This document shows positions 17,006 through 26,072 of a DNA stretch of 64,000 nucleotides, in pieces; position 1 is the first letter of the stretch, and the number at the start of each line of letters is the position of its first letter. A program made the translations under genes and the position numbers. The stretch is from Bacillus sp. FJAT-27916 (GTDB lineage: Bacteria; Bacillota; Bacilli; Bacillales; Pradoshiaceae). The notes under the pieces are model-generated. The model worked only from the letters and a program-made list of their open reading frames with translations, searched no databases and had not been told where the DNA came from. The DNA lies in NCBI RefSeq assembly GCF_001183965.1, contig NZ_LFZV01000001.1, positions 3,506,621 through 3,570,620 on the forward strand, read 5' to 3'.

Positions 17006-18295
17006 ATGTTAAAAAAGAAAGCGGTTTCATCGTTAGCAGGCTTATTCGTGCTGGCGTTAGTGCTGTCAGGCTGCTCAGGTTCCGATAATGCCAGCTCTGA
17101 TGGAAAGAAAGTAATCAAGTTTATGCATCTATGGCCGGAAGGAAGCTCCAAACAGCATCATGCTATTGTTGAAAATATCATCGCTGATTTTGAGAAGGAG
17201 CACGATGATGTCAAAGTAGAGGTTGAAGTATTAAGCAATGAGCAGTACAAGGACAAGATGAAAGTCTTATCCGCTTCCGGAGAGCTTCCAGACGTTGGGA
17301 TGACTTGGTCTGCAGGCTATCTTGAACCTTATGTTAAGGGAGAAAAATTTGCCCCGCTTGATGATTTGCTTGAAGGCGATCTTAAGGATTCATTTGTTTC
17401 CGGCACGACTGAAGCGTATCAGGTAGATGGCAAGACATATGGACTTCCGCTGGAACTCAATATTGCCTCCGTCTTCTATAACAAAGCCATCTTTAAAGAA
17501 AATGGATTAGAAGCACCAAAAACGTTTGATGAACTCATAAAGGCGGCCAAAACACTGGATAAGAACGGCGTTGAGCCAATTGCTCTTGGTAATAAAGATA
17601 AATGGACCGGCTCCTTATGGTATATGTATCTAGCTGACCGCATTGGCGGAACAAAGGCATTGAATAGTGCGATAGACCGCTCCGGTTCATTTGAAGATCC
17701 CGCACTTGTATCTGCTGCTGAAAAAGTCCAGGAATTAGTAGATGCTAAAGCATTTGTAGACGGTTTTAACGGATTATCTGATGAAGAGGCTAAGAGCATG
17801 TTCATGAACGAGCAGGCAGCAATGTACCTCATTGCAACCTGGGACCTTCCGAACTATACCACAAATGTTGAGGTTCCTCAGGAATTCAGAGACTCAGTCG
17901 GTTTCTTCGATTTCCCTGCTGTTGATGGGAAAGGTGACATGAATAGCTATGTAGGCGGGCCTGGAGTAGGGTTATTTGTTTCAGAAAATTCAGATGTCAA
18001 AGAAGAAGCAAAGGAATTTGTCTCCTTCTTCACTCAAGCATGGGGGGAGAAATCGGTCACAGAAGCCGGTGTCATTCCAGCTACAAAGGTTGACGGCGAA
18101 GCTCTAGACCTCCCTCAAATGTATGTGGATGTATTAGAAAAGCTGAACACGGCAACCAATATTACCCTATATGCGGATGTACAGTTAAGTGCTGATGTTG
18201 CCCAAGTCCATTTAGATCAAATCCAAGCCTTATTCGGCAAGGAAACAACACCTAAGGATTTCGCAAAAACACATGAAGAGGCTCTATCGAAATAG
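17006..18295 (+). CDS. Sugar ABC transporter substrate-binding lipoprotein
   Basis: A 429-aa family 1 extracellular solute-binding protein. The N-terminus is a lipoprotein signal: basic start, hydrophobic core and lipobox LSGC at about residue 21, followed by a Ser/Asp-rich linker. It should capture oligosaccharides at the cell surface and hand them to the two permeases downstream. GGGGG lies 7 nt before the ATG at 17006; an upstream in-frame start at 16955 lacks a ribosome binding site. No ATP-binding subunit is encoded here, so a shared MsmX-type ATPase is likely. The adjacent GH43 gene suggests xylo-oligosaccharides as ligand. Confidence 0.9.
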   Translation: MLKKKAVSSLAGLFVLALVLSGCSGSDNASSDGKKVIKFMHLWPEGSSKQHHAIVENIIADFEKEHDDVKVEVEVLSNEQYKDKMKVLSASGELPDVGMTWSAGYLEPYVKGEKFAPLDDLLEGDLKDSFVSGTTEAYQVDGKTYGLPLELNIASVFYNKAIFKENGLEAPKTFDELIKAAKTLDKNGVEPIALGNKDKWTGSLWYMYLADRIGGTKALNSAIDRSGSFEDPALVSAAEKVQELVDAKAFVDGFNGLSDEEAKSMFMNEQAAMYLIATWDLPNYTTNVEVPQEFRDSVGFFDFPAVDGKGDMNSYVGGPGVGLFVSENSDVKEEAKEFVSFFTQAWGEKSVTEAGVIPATKVDGEALDLPQMYVDVLEKLNTATNITLYADVQLSADVAQVHLDQIQALFGKETTPKDFAKTHEEALSK

Positions 18296-18314
18296 GTAGT
18301 AATAAGCCAAGAAT

Positions 18315-18347
18315 AAGGATCTGTCCTATTTGGGAGGATCCTTTTCT
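18315..18347 (+). terminator. Intercistronic hairpin between binding protein and permease genes
   Basis: AAGGAT...ATCCTT with an inner TCC/GGA pairing, followed by TTTTC. Such hairpins commonly cause partial termination or protect the upstream mRNA, so that the binding protein is made in excess over the permeases. Confidence 0.55.
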
Positions 18348-18374
18348 TACATACATCATTATGAGGTGAATGGT

Positions 18375-19253
18375 ATGAGTAAAGTAATGTCCAATAAGTG
18401 GATTATAGCAATCTATGTGCTTCCAGCCCTGCTTTTAATAAGCGTATTAATTTTTATTCCTCTATTACTGACTGGTTATTACGGTCTGATGGACTGGGAC
18501 GGCATTTCTCCAATGGAGTTCATTGGTTTAGAGAATTATCTAACTGCCTTGCAGGATAAGCTCTTTTGGGATAGTGCCTAGCACTCCGTTCTATTAGCTG
18601 TTTTTTCGACTATCAGCCTGGCTATCTATCTTGCCATTGCCCTTATCCTGGCATCAAAGATTAAAGGAGCCAATCTCCTTCGAAAGATTTACCTGATTCC
18701 TATGCTCCTATCTTCAGTAGCAATCGCCCAATTATGGATTAAAGTCTTTAATCCGTCTAATGGAATTTTAAACACAATCTTAGGCTGGTTTGGAGTCGAA
18801 AACCTGCCCTTATGGCTATCAGATACTTCAATTGTTTTATATGCCATCTTCATTCCAATCTTATGGCAATATGCAGGGTTTTACATATTGATTTACTATG
18901 CCGCACTCAAAAATATACCTGAATCCCTTATAGAAGCTGCCAAAATTGACGGAGCTACCCCATTACAAATTGCTCTAAAGATTAAGCTTCCTTTAATTAT
19001 GGGCGTAGTGAAAGTGACAGTTGTGCTGGCGATTGTCGGGTCTCTGAAATACTTCGATTTGATTTATGTAATGACAGGCGGCGGTCCGAATGGAGCCAGT
19101 GAAGTAATGGCTTCCTATATGTACAAACTTGCCTTCTCCACCTCAAACTTTGGATATGGAAGTGCAATTGGATTCCTCTTACTCATTATTACCTTGATTG
19201 TCACATTGGTTATCAATAAACTGACGGCATCAAAAGATGAAATCCAATATTAG
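18375..19253 (+). pseudogene. Sugar ABC transporter permease (MalF type) interrupted by an in-frame amber codon
   Basis: The gene would encode 292 aa of a six-helix permease. Reading starts at ATG 18375 (GAGGTG 6 nt upstream) and stops at TAG 18579-18581, codon 69, just after FWDSA. The same frame continues without shift as HSVLLAVFSTISLAIYLAIA and on to a complete C-terminus, including the EAA loop (EAAKIDGATPLQIALKIKLP). The TAG takes the place of one ordinary residue; CAG or AAG by a single substitution would restore it. It is flanked by intact binding-protein and second-permease genes. Either a recent null mutation, a sequencing error, or amber read-through; an internal start at 18702 would lose the first helices. 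Confidence 0.8.
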
Positions 19254-19268
19254 AGGAGGAACAAATAT

Positions 19269-20090
19269 ATGGCTCGATTAGGAAAATCCCTATTGTATCT
19301 TTCACTGGCAGTTGTCGCTGTTTTTCAAATCTTCCCGATCATTTGGCTCTTCCTATTCTCGTTAAAGAGTAATCAGGAAATATTCGGGGGCTCCCCTTTC
19401 GCACTCCCCGCAGAATTCAGGTGGGAGAATTATTTGAAGGTATGGGAGGGCGGCATCGGCTTATACTTCTTTAATAGTATTTGGATCACAGGCATTGCCA
19501 TCATGCTGACCGTACTGCTCGCCAGCATGGCGACCTATGCCATAACACGAATGCAATGGAAATACAGCAAGCTTGTTTTAGGCCTATTCATGATTGGACT
19601 AATGATTCCCATTCACTCAGCCCTGATTCCACTCTTCAATATGTTCCTGAATGTGAATTTAATTGATAATCCGTGGTCGATTGTGATTACCTATACAGCT
19701 TATAATTTGCCCATAACGATGATGATTCTGCTCGGGTTTTATACAACATTCCCTAGAGAGATTGAAGAAGCCGCGATTATTGATGGCAGCTCCGTCCACC
19801 GAATGTTTTTCCGGATTGTCCTGCCCATGTCTATGCCTATTCTGTCGACTACTGTGATTATTAATATGATCTATAACTGGAATGAATTTGTATTTGTGAA
19901 CACCTTTATTAGCTCTGATAAATATAAGACCTTAACCGTTGGAATTCAGAACTTCATCGGTCAATATATGACCGATTGGGGCGCAATCGGAGCAACCTTG
20001 ATTATCAGCTTCCTTCCCTTGCTTCTTGCCTTTATTTTCTTCAGCAATAAAGTGATAGAGGGACTATCATCAAGTGCGGTGAAAGGATAA
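19269..20090 (+). CDS. Sugar ABC transporter permease (MalG type)
   Basis: A 273-aa inner-membrane permease with six predicted helices; it pairs with the MalF-type permease upstream. The cytoplasmic EAA motif that contacts the ATPase is visible as EEAAIIDGSSVHRMFFRIVLP (about residues 171-191). GAGGAGG stands before the ATG, 15 bp after the upstream stop. It is intact, in contrast to its partner, so transport through this system depends on whether the amber codon upstream is real. Followed by a strong bidirectional terminator. Confidence 0.9.
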   Translation: MARLGKSLLYLSLAVVAVFQIFPIIWLFLFSLKSNQEIFGGSPFALPAEFRWENYLKVWEGGIGLYFFNSIWITGIAIMLTVLLASMATYAITRMQWKYSKLVLGLFMIGLMIPIHSALIPLFNMFLNVNLIDNPWSIVITYTAYNLPITMMILLGFYTTFPREIEEAAIIDGSSVHRMFFRIVLPMSMPILSTTVIINMIYNWNEFVFVNTFISSDKYKTLTVGIQNFIGQYMTDWGAIGATLIISFLPLLLAFIFFSNKVIEGLSSSAVKG

Positions 20091-20117
20091 GGTTCCACTG
20101 GCTGTATGAGTTAATAC

Positions 20118-20145
20118 AAAAAAACCTCCATTTGGAGGTTTTTTT
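20118..20145. terminator. Bidirectional terminator
   Basis: A perfect AAAAAACCTCCA / TGGAGGTTTTTT hairpin between the convergent permease and YesL-like genes serves both strands. Confidence 0.9.
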
Positions 20146-20785
20146 ATGACACCTGTTTCTGCTCCAGCCGTTTAAACGAATAACGAGATGCCCATACAGT
20201 TACAAAGGCATACAGGCTTATTCCAAAGATAAACCCGATAGCTGGAAATATCCATAGAATGACCGCAATGGAAAACAGACTAATCATCATGACAAAAATT
20301 TGAACCGGGCTGATCAACATCAGAAGAAAAGCCGTCCTTACTGTCTTGCGGACAGGCAGATGATAGTGAACAAACACAGGAAATAGATACAGCAGCAAGA
20401 AGGAAAGAAAGAGCACGCCTACTGACAACGGAACAGCCGTCCAGTGCATGGCACTATCCGCTATGCTGTATAGATAAAATAAATCAACCAGGATAAAAAA
20501 TAAAATAATACTGATATAGATTCCTAGATGATTACTCTTTAAAAAATCCCTCTTATAATAAGACCAAAATGTCTTAAATACTGGCAAATCTTCCTCTCCA
20601 TTCAACCATTTCCGCATGATTGCAAAGACTGTTGTCGTAGAAGGATATATTCCCGCTATTACTCCTCCAAATAAAGTAAAGAAAATCCAAAGTATATGTA
20701 AATAAGCGAAACGTGTCACCCATTCTAGTAATATGTAAAGTTTGCCGCTAAGCTCCTGCAATGAGTTATTCCCCCTTATCCCCAT
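20144..20785 (-). CDS. YesL family (DUF624) membrane protein
   Basis: A 213-aa membrane protein with five to six hydrophobic segments and the conserved N-terminal pattern LHILWIFFTLFGGVIAGIYP followed by FAIMRKWLNGEED, characteristic of YesL-like proteins. These are regularly found beside carbohydrate ABC transporters and are thought to assist them, without a defined activity. The ATG at 20785 has GGGAGA only 0-3 nt upstream; a TTG at 20761 with GGGGG 9 nt upstream is a plausible alternative start. Its position here, convergent to the sugar transporter operon, supports a role in the same transport process. Confidence 0.8.
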   Translation of the reverse strand: MGIRGNNSLQELSGKLYILLEWVTRFAYLHILWIFFTLFGGVIAGIYPSTTTVFAIMRKWLNGEEDLPVFKTFWSYYKRDFLKSNHLGIYISIILFFILVDLFYLYSIADSAMHWTAVPLSVGVLFLSFLLLYLFPVFVHYHLPVRKTVRTAFLLMLISPVQIFVMMISLFSIAVILWIFPAIGFIFGISLYAFVTVWASRYSFKRLEQKQVS

Positions 20786-21066
20786 TCTCCCTACTAAATA
20801 TTATACTGTAATACGAGAGGAATGAATAAACAATATAAGATAAAAATGACAAACCAGGCGATTTTCACATACCCTAAGTATGTTCATTTATTAAGGAGGC
20901 TCCAGTTGGAAGGATTGATAAGACCTTAACCGCTTATAATTTGAATATTCAGAAATAATATTGCGTTTATCTTTCTTGCTCATTATAATGTTCATTAAGT
21001 ATGGACCAAATAACTTCTACCACCCAGACTCCCTCACTTTTGTAAGCGAATACATAATAACAAGGA

Positions 21067-22251
21067 GTGATTCCTATCCAATCCATTCTCAAGCCCTCCA
21101 GGATTATGACAGGCGGGACAAGCGCCGTTCAGCTCATAGAGGCCATTCAGGACATGCAAATTGCTAAGCCATTCATTATGATATCTTCAAAGTTAATGGT
21201 GGATGCCCAATCCATTATCTTTCCGGCACTTGAGAAAGAGGAGATTTCCTTTCATACCTACATTTGCGACACAGGTGAGCCAACCTTCCTGCAGGTGAGA
21301 AACGCCATTGGTCGTGCAGAAGCAAAGGGATGTGACGGAGTCGCAGCAATCGGAGGCGGCAGTGTCATTGACCTGGCAAAGGCCGTGTCCATCTTTATTC
21401 TCAATCCGCAGCATAGCTTGATGACAATCCAGCATGAAGCAGACATTGAACGTCTGCCACTGATTGCTATTCCAACAACAGCGGGCTCAGGCTCAGAGGC
21501 GACAAGCGTGATGGTCATAACGGACAACGAGACCGGCATCAAGCTCAACCCTTCCCATCCAGCCTTTATACCGGATGCGGCCATACTGGATCCCTATTGG
21601 ACTCAGAAATTATCTCCAGCCATCACAGCCTATACTGGATTAGATGCACTTACACATGCGATGGAAGCCTATGTATCAACGAAAGCCAATGACTTCTCTG
21701 ACTTCTATGCCCTTCAAGCTATTATCAAAATCACGAACAATCTCCCAGAGGTATATAACAAAACAACCAACCCATACATCTATGATGAGATGCTCCTTGG
21801 CAGCTTATATGCTGGCATTGCTTTTTCGAATTCATCCACAAATCTAGCTCATGCAGCCGGCAGGGCTTTAGGAGCTAAATATCAGCTTCCCCATGGGTTA
21901 AGCGTTGCTCTTATACACCCATTTGTCATTGAATACAGCCTGGAATCGGCCGAGGAACGATATGCAGAAATCGCCGTTGCTTTAGGCCATAGTCCGAATT
22001 TAAGCAAGGCAGATCTAGCGAAGAGAATCCTTATGCTCGTCCGGCAATATAATAGACGCTTTCACATTTGGGAAGCCGGCAGACAATTTATTCAAATAGA
22101 GGACGAGCTGCTGCCTTACATACAGGAATTAGCCGAGCTCGCTCTCCTCGGCAATGGCATTGCCACCAATCGAAAACAGCCGACCCGTGAGGATATCGAG
22201 AGGCTTTTCGAACAATTGCTTCATGAATTAGTCACTGATGGAATCCACTAA
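21067..22251 (+). CDS. Iron-containing (group III) alcohol dehydrogenase
   Basis: A cytosolic NAD(P)-dependent alcohol/aldehyde oxidoreductase. The nucleotide-binding GGGSVIDLAKAV lies near residue 98. The four metal ligands are present in order: Asp in AILDPYW, His in DALTHAMEAY, His in AHAAGRALG and His in LPHGLSVAL. The start is unusual: AAGGAG at 21062-21067 is perfectly spaced (8 nt) for an ATC at 21076, while the GTG at 21067 overlaps that same AAGGAG; the first in-frame ATG, at 21106, would remove conserved N-terminal residues. First gene of a four-gene operon with a ThDP enzyme, a BASS transporter and an epimerase; the combination suggests reduction of an aldehyde made by the ThDP enzyme. 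Confidence 0.85.
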   Translation: MIPIQSILKPSRIMTGGTSAVQLIEAIQDMQIAKPFIMISSKLMVDAQSIIFPALEKEEISFHTYICDTGEPTFLQVRNAIGRAEAKGCDGVAAIGGGSVIDLAKAVSIFILNPQHSLMTIQHEADIERLPLIAIPTTAGSGSEATSVMVITDNETGIKLNPSHPAFIPDAAILDPYWTQKLSPAITAYTGLDALTHAMEAYVSTKANDFSDFYALQAIIKITNNLPEVYNKTTNPYIYDEMLLGSLYAGIAFSNSSTNLAHAAGRALGAKYQLPHGLSVALIHPFVIEYSLESAEERYAEIAVALGHSPNLSKADLAKRILMLVRQYNRRFHIWEAGRQFIQIEDELLPYIQELAELALLGNGIATNRKQPTREDIERLFEQLLHELVTDGIH

Positions 22252-22280
22252 ACTATCACCTACCCTAAAGGAGGAATACG

Positions 22281-24029
22281 ATGGCTGAAATGACAGGCGG
22301 CGAAGTGATTGCCAAGATGCTGAGCCTAGAGAATGTTGAGAAAGTATTTGGGATTATTGATGGAACCTATTTTGGCTTCTATTCAAATTTACAGAACTAT
22401 GGCATTGAACTGCTATCTCCTCGCCATGAGACAAGCGCTGCCCATATGGCCGGTGCTTATGCGAGATTAACTGGAAAACTCGGAGTCTGCATGGCGAGCA
22501 ACGGGCCTGGGGTAGCAAATATTCTCCCGGGATTGGTCGTTGAGCAGGCAGAAGGAAATCGAGTGCTTGTCATCACGAGCGCAAGACGGACAGGCATCAT
22601 GTACCCCGATCGCGGCGGCACGTATCAATGCTTTGACCAGACAGGTGTCATCGGTCAAATGGCTAAATGGAGCGAGAGCGTCCCATCATTCGAGCGGATT
22701 CCTGAAATGCTTCGGACGGCCTTAAGGAAATGCTATGAGGGCCGGCCAGGAGTTGTCCATCTAGATATTCCGGAGAATATCCTGAATACAAAAGTAAAAT
22801 GTGACCTTTCCTTTTGGCAGCCCAGCCACTACCGCATAACCGAGCCACCTGGACCAAGCGAGCAGCAGCTCGACCAGACTGTGAAATTATTGCTTTCAGC
22901 CCAATTTCCCGTCATCCATGCTGGCAGCGGAGTCATCCACGCTCGAGCCTTCAAAGAGCTTGAAAGAGTGGCCGAATTCCTCCAAGCAATGATCACCACA
23001 AGCTGGGCAGGGCGCGGGGCCATTTCAGAGAATAACCGCTTAATGCTGCCGATGGTCCATATCGAAACGAATAATAAGGTACGCAATGAAGCTGATGTCC
23101 TGCTAGTCCTTGGCTCAAGGCTTGGTGAAACGGACTGGTGGGGAAAGGCGCCTTACTGGAATCCAAACCAGAAGATGATTCAAGTGGATATAGACCCATC
23201 CATACTTGGGGCCAATAAGCCATGCGAATTAACCATTCAGTCTGATGTGAAAGTCTTCCTTGAGAGACTGTATGAGCGGTTGCAGCATTTTAAAGAACAA
23301 TTATCTCCTCTCTCCCGCGAAGCCCTTTTGTCTAAATATCTTGAAGATAAAAAGAAGCACCGCGATAAACTGGATGAGCACTTAAATGATTTTGCCTCAC
23401 CGATGAATTCGGCTCATGTTCCAGCTATTTGCAATGATATTTTCCCAGCTGAATCTCCTCTCGTCATTGACGGGGGAAACACGGCCATTTGGACTAATTT
23501 CTACTACAAGGTGAGAGAGCCGGGAACAGTCGTTTCGACCTTTAAGTTTGGCATGCTTGGCGCAGGTGTCGGCCAGGCACTCGGAGCCGCGGCAGCAAGA
23601 CCGGATGTTCCTGTTTGCTGCGTCATTGGGGACGGAGCCATGGGCTTTCATCCGCAGGATATTGAAACCGCTGTACGCAATGGCCTCCATGTCATTTATA
23701 TCGTTCTTTGCGACCGCCAATGGGGAATGGTGAAAATAAATCAACATATTGCGATGAAGCCTATCAAGACCTTAATTAAGAAAACACTCAGTCCGGAGGA
23801 AAGTATTAATACCGACCTTGGAAAGATTGAATTCCATAAGCTTGCTGAGAGCATGGGTGCGCATGGGGAATATGCCAATAACCCAGCCGGCTTCCGCGAG
23901 GCGCTTGAACGTTCAATCCGGAGTGGAATCTGTTCGGTTATTCATGTGGATGTGGACCCTGTCAAACATATGTGGGCGCCAGGATTGAAATATTTCAAAG
24001 AAATGCATGCCGAACCTAGGGGTAAATAA
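22281..24029 (+). CDS. Thiamine-diphosphate-dependent enzyme, acetolactate synthase/2-oxoacid decarboxylase superfamily
   Basis: A 582-aa ThDP enzyme with the usual PYR, central and PP domains. The activating glutamate is in PRHETSAAHMAGAYA (about residue 51). The ThDP/Mg site begins at GDGAMGF (about residue 450). At its far end the usual NN of the GDG...NN motif is replaced: LCDRQWGMVK stands where acetolactate synthases have LNNxxLGMV, so Asp probably replaces one Asn as Mg ligand. It is not a standard IlvB. AAGGAGG precedes the ATG. The neighbours (Fe-ADH, BASS transporter, SDR) suggest decarboxylation or carboligation of a 2-oxoacid, but the substrate is unknown. Confidence 0.8.
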   Translation: MAEMTGGEVIAKMLSLENVEKVFGIIDGTYFGFYSNLQNYGIELLSPRHETSAAHMAGAYARLTGKLGVCMASNGPGVANILPGLVVEQAEGNRVLVITSARRTGIMYPDRGGTYQCFDQTGVIGQMAKWSESVPSFERIPEMLRTALRKCYEGRPGVVHLDIPENILNTKVKCDLSFWQPSHYRITEPPGPSEQQLDQTVKLLLSAQFPVIHAGSGVIHARAFKELERVAEFLQAMITTSWAGRGAISENNRLMLPMVHIETNNKVRNEADVLLVLGSRLGETDWWGKAPYWNPNQKMIQVDIDPSILGANKPCELTIQSDVKVFLERLYERLQHFKEQLSPLSREALLSKYLEDKKKHRDKLDEHLNDFASPMNSAHVPAICNDIFPAESPLVIDGGNTAIWTNFYYKVREPGTVVSTFKFGMLGAGVGQALGAAAARPDVPVCCVIGDGAMGFHPQDIETAVRNGLHVIYIVLCDRQWGMVKINQHIAMKPIKTLIKKTLSPEESINTDLGKIEFHKLAESMGAHGEYANNPAGFREALERSIRSGICSVIHVDVDPVKHMWAPGLKYFKEMHAEPRGK

Positions 24030-24030
24030 G

Positions 24031-24966
24031 ATGAACATCGATGATATCCAGTTAAACTTTAATGCCGCCTCCTTGACTATCATGAATATCCTAATCGGAT
24101 TCATCATGTTTGGTGTCGCACTCGATTTACGTTTGTCCGACTTTAAACGCAGTCTGAGCAATCCGAAGCCTGCCCTTATCGGTCTCACCTGTCAATTCAT
24201 CCTGCTGCCGGCCTTCACCTATTTACTCGTACTCATCATCCAGCCAAGGCCAAGTATTGCACTCGGATTATTCTTGGTTGCGGCATGCCCGGGCGGCAAT
24301 CTTTCTAACTTCTTGACTTATTTGGCAAGGGGAAACACTCCCTTGTCCATCAGCATGTCCGCCATTTCTACCGTGCTCGCAATCTTTATGACACCGTTTA
24401 ATACTTTACTCTGGGGATCCTTGTACGGCCCGACAAACAGCCTCCTTCAGTCTTTTACCATAAGTCCCCAAGATATGCTGATTACGATATTCCTCATGCT
24501 CGGGCTGCCGCTCGCCGCCGGGATGTATGTCAGACATAAATACCCGGTAAGAGCACAGCAAATCGTCAAATGGGCAAAAAAAGTATCCATTGCCTTTTTC
24601 TTGCTTTTTGTCCTTGTTTCGTTAGCCTCTAACTTCACGTACTTCATCGAGTTCATCGGCATGGTAGCCTTCATTGTATTCCTTCATAATCTAATTGCTA
24701 TCACGATTGGCTACACTACTTCCTCACTCTTACAGCTCCCAGTCGCTGACCGGCGGGCAATCTCCATTGAGGTAGGAATCCAGAACTCCGGACTAGGGCT
24801 GATTTTGATTTTCAACTTCTTTAATGGATTAGGGGGCATGGCCATCGTAGCGGCGTGGTGGGCGATCTGGCATATCATTTCCGGCCTGACCATAGCCACT
24901 TACTGGTCAAAAAGACCTCCTCTGGCTGATACAAGCCAAGCACCAGTTGGGAGTGTGAAAACATGA
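24031..24966 (+). CDS. Bile acid:sodium symporter (BASS) family transporter
   Basis: A 311-aa membrane protein with nine to ten hydrophobic helices and the BASS signature region ACPGGNLSNFLTYLARGN followed by SISMSAISTVLA (about residues 90-125). Members move organic anions such as pyruvate, pantoate or 2-oxoacids with sodium, besides bile acids in animals. AGGGGT lies 7 nt before the ATG at 24031, two bases after the ThDP enzyme stop; an upstream ATG at 24007 lies inside that gene. A 4-nt overlap with the next gene indicates tight coupling. It likely imports or exports the organic acid handled by the operon. Confidence 0.85.
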   Translation: MNIDDIQLNFNAASLTIMNILIGFIMFGVALDLRLSDFKRSLSNPKPALIGLTCQFILLPAFTYLLVLIIQPRPSIALGLFLVAACPGGNLSNFLTYLARGNTPLSISMSAISTVLAIFMTPFNTLLWGSLYGPTNSLLQSFTISPQDMLITIFLMLGLPLAAGMYVRHKYPVRAQQIVKWAKKVSIAFFLLFVLVSLASNFTYFIEFIGMVAFIVFLHNLIAITIGYTTSSLLQLPVADRRAISIEVGIQNSGLGLILIFNFFNGLGGMAIVAAWWAIWHIISGLTIATYWSKRPPLADTSQAPVGSVKT

Positions 24967-25970
24967 ATGTACTCATAACAGGCGGGGCGGGCTACTTAGG
25001 AAGCCTCCTCGTCCGAAGGCTGTCAGGCGCAGTAAAAAACGACGAAGCCATTCGGATCATCGTCACAGACATTCATGATCAGAGTTTTTTGTATAAAGAG
25101 ACTCCAATTGATTTTGTTCAATTAGATATTCGCTCCGAGCATGTTCATGAGGTTATGGCCAAATACCAGGTTGATACCGTTGTCCATCTTGCCTCCATTG
25201 TCACACCGGGAAAGAAGAGCAATCGCGAGCTCGAGTACTCTGTCGATGTTCTTGGCACGGAGAATATTCTTAAGGCATGCGTCAACACTGGGGTCAAACG
25301 CATAATCGTTTCATCAAGCGGAGCTGCTTACGGCTACCATCCTGACAACCCAGAATGGATAACAGAGGATACCGAAATCAGAGGAAACGAGGAATTTGCC
25401 TATTCGCATCATAAGAGACTCGTCGAACAGCTATTAGCCGAATATCGGAAGACTCATCCTGAACTCGAGCAAATCATTTTCCGTATTGGCACCATTCTCG
25501 GCGAAACCGTTAATAACCAAATCACTGCCCTTTTTGAAAAGAAGGCCTTAATCGGCATCTCCCAATCGGACAGCCCCTTCGTTTTCATTTGGGATGAAGA
25601 TGTTGCAAGCTGCCTCAAGCAAGCTGTCCTTGGGGACATAACAGGAATCTTTAATGTTGCCGGAGATGGCAAGCTGACCATTGATGAGCTCGCCTATATC
25701 CTGCACAAGCCTGTCATCCGGATACCAGCATCCATCGTCAAGGCTGCTCTTTTCATCCTGAAGCGATTGTCCCTGACCCAATATGGCGAGGAACAGGTTA
25801 ACTTCCTTCGGTACCGCCCTGTTCTTGATAACACGAAGCTGAAATCCACCTTTGGATTCACGCCAACGTACACATCCAAGGAAGTCTTCGAATACTATTT
25901 GCTGCACAATGGACGGATGAAGCAGCATCGCGGTCAGTACCGAATTGATGAGGAATCCATTCATTTATAG
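24963..25970 (+). CDS. NAD-dependent epimerase/dehydratase (extended SDR)
   Basis: A 335-aa extended short-chain dehydrogenase/reductase. The N-terminal cofactor loop is TGGAGYLGSLLV (residues about 7-18), Asp in VTDIHD binds the NAD ribose, and the catalytic triad is visible as SSSG...YSHHK (Tyr and Lys near residue 148-152). The fold resembles UDP-sugar epimerases and related hydroxysteroid/dihydroflavonol-type dehydrogenases; the substrate cannot be deduced. The ATG overlaps the BASS stop by 4 nt (ATGA). Last gene of the operon; about 100 bp separate it from the VOC gene. Confidence 0.85.
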   Translation: MNVLITGGAGYLGSLLVRRLSGAVKNDEAIRIIVTDIHDQSFLYKETPIDFVQLDIRSEHVHEVMAKYQVDTVVHLASIVTPGKKSNRELEYSVDVLGTENILKACVNTGVKRIIVSSSGAAYGYHPDNPEWITEDTEIRGNEEFAYSHHKRLVEQLLAEYRKTHPELEQIIFRIGTILGETVNNQITALFEKKALIGISQSDSPFVFIWDEDVASCLKQAVLGDITGIFNVAGDGKLTIDELAYILHKPVIRIPASIVKAALFILKRLSLTQYGEEQVNFLRYRPVLDNTKLKSTFGFTPTYTSKEVFEYYLLHNGRMKQHRGQYRIDEESIHL

Positions 25971-26072
25971 ACTCGATATCTCAGGATGAGGAATCAGGGA
26001 ATATTTCCGCCTGTGTCGCCATCTCCTCCATGCTACAATGGAGAAGTGGCACACTAATAAGGAGGAACAACA

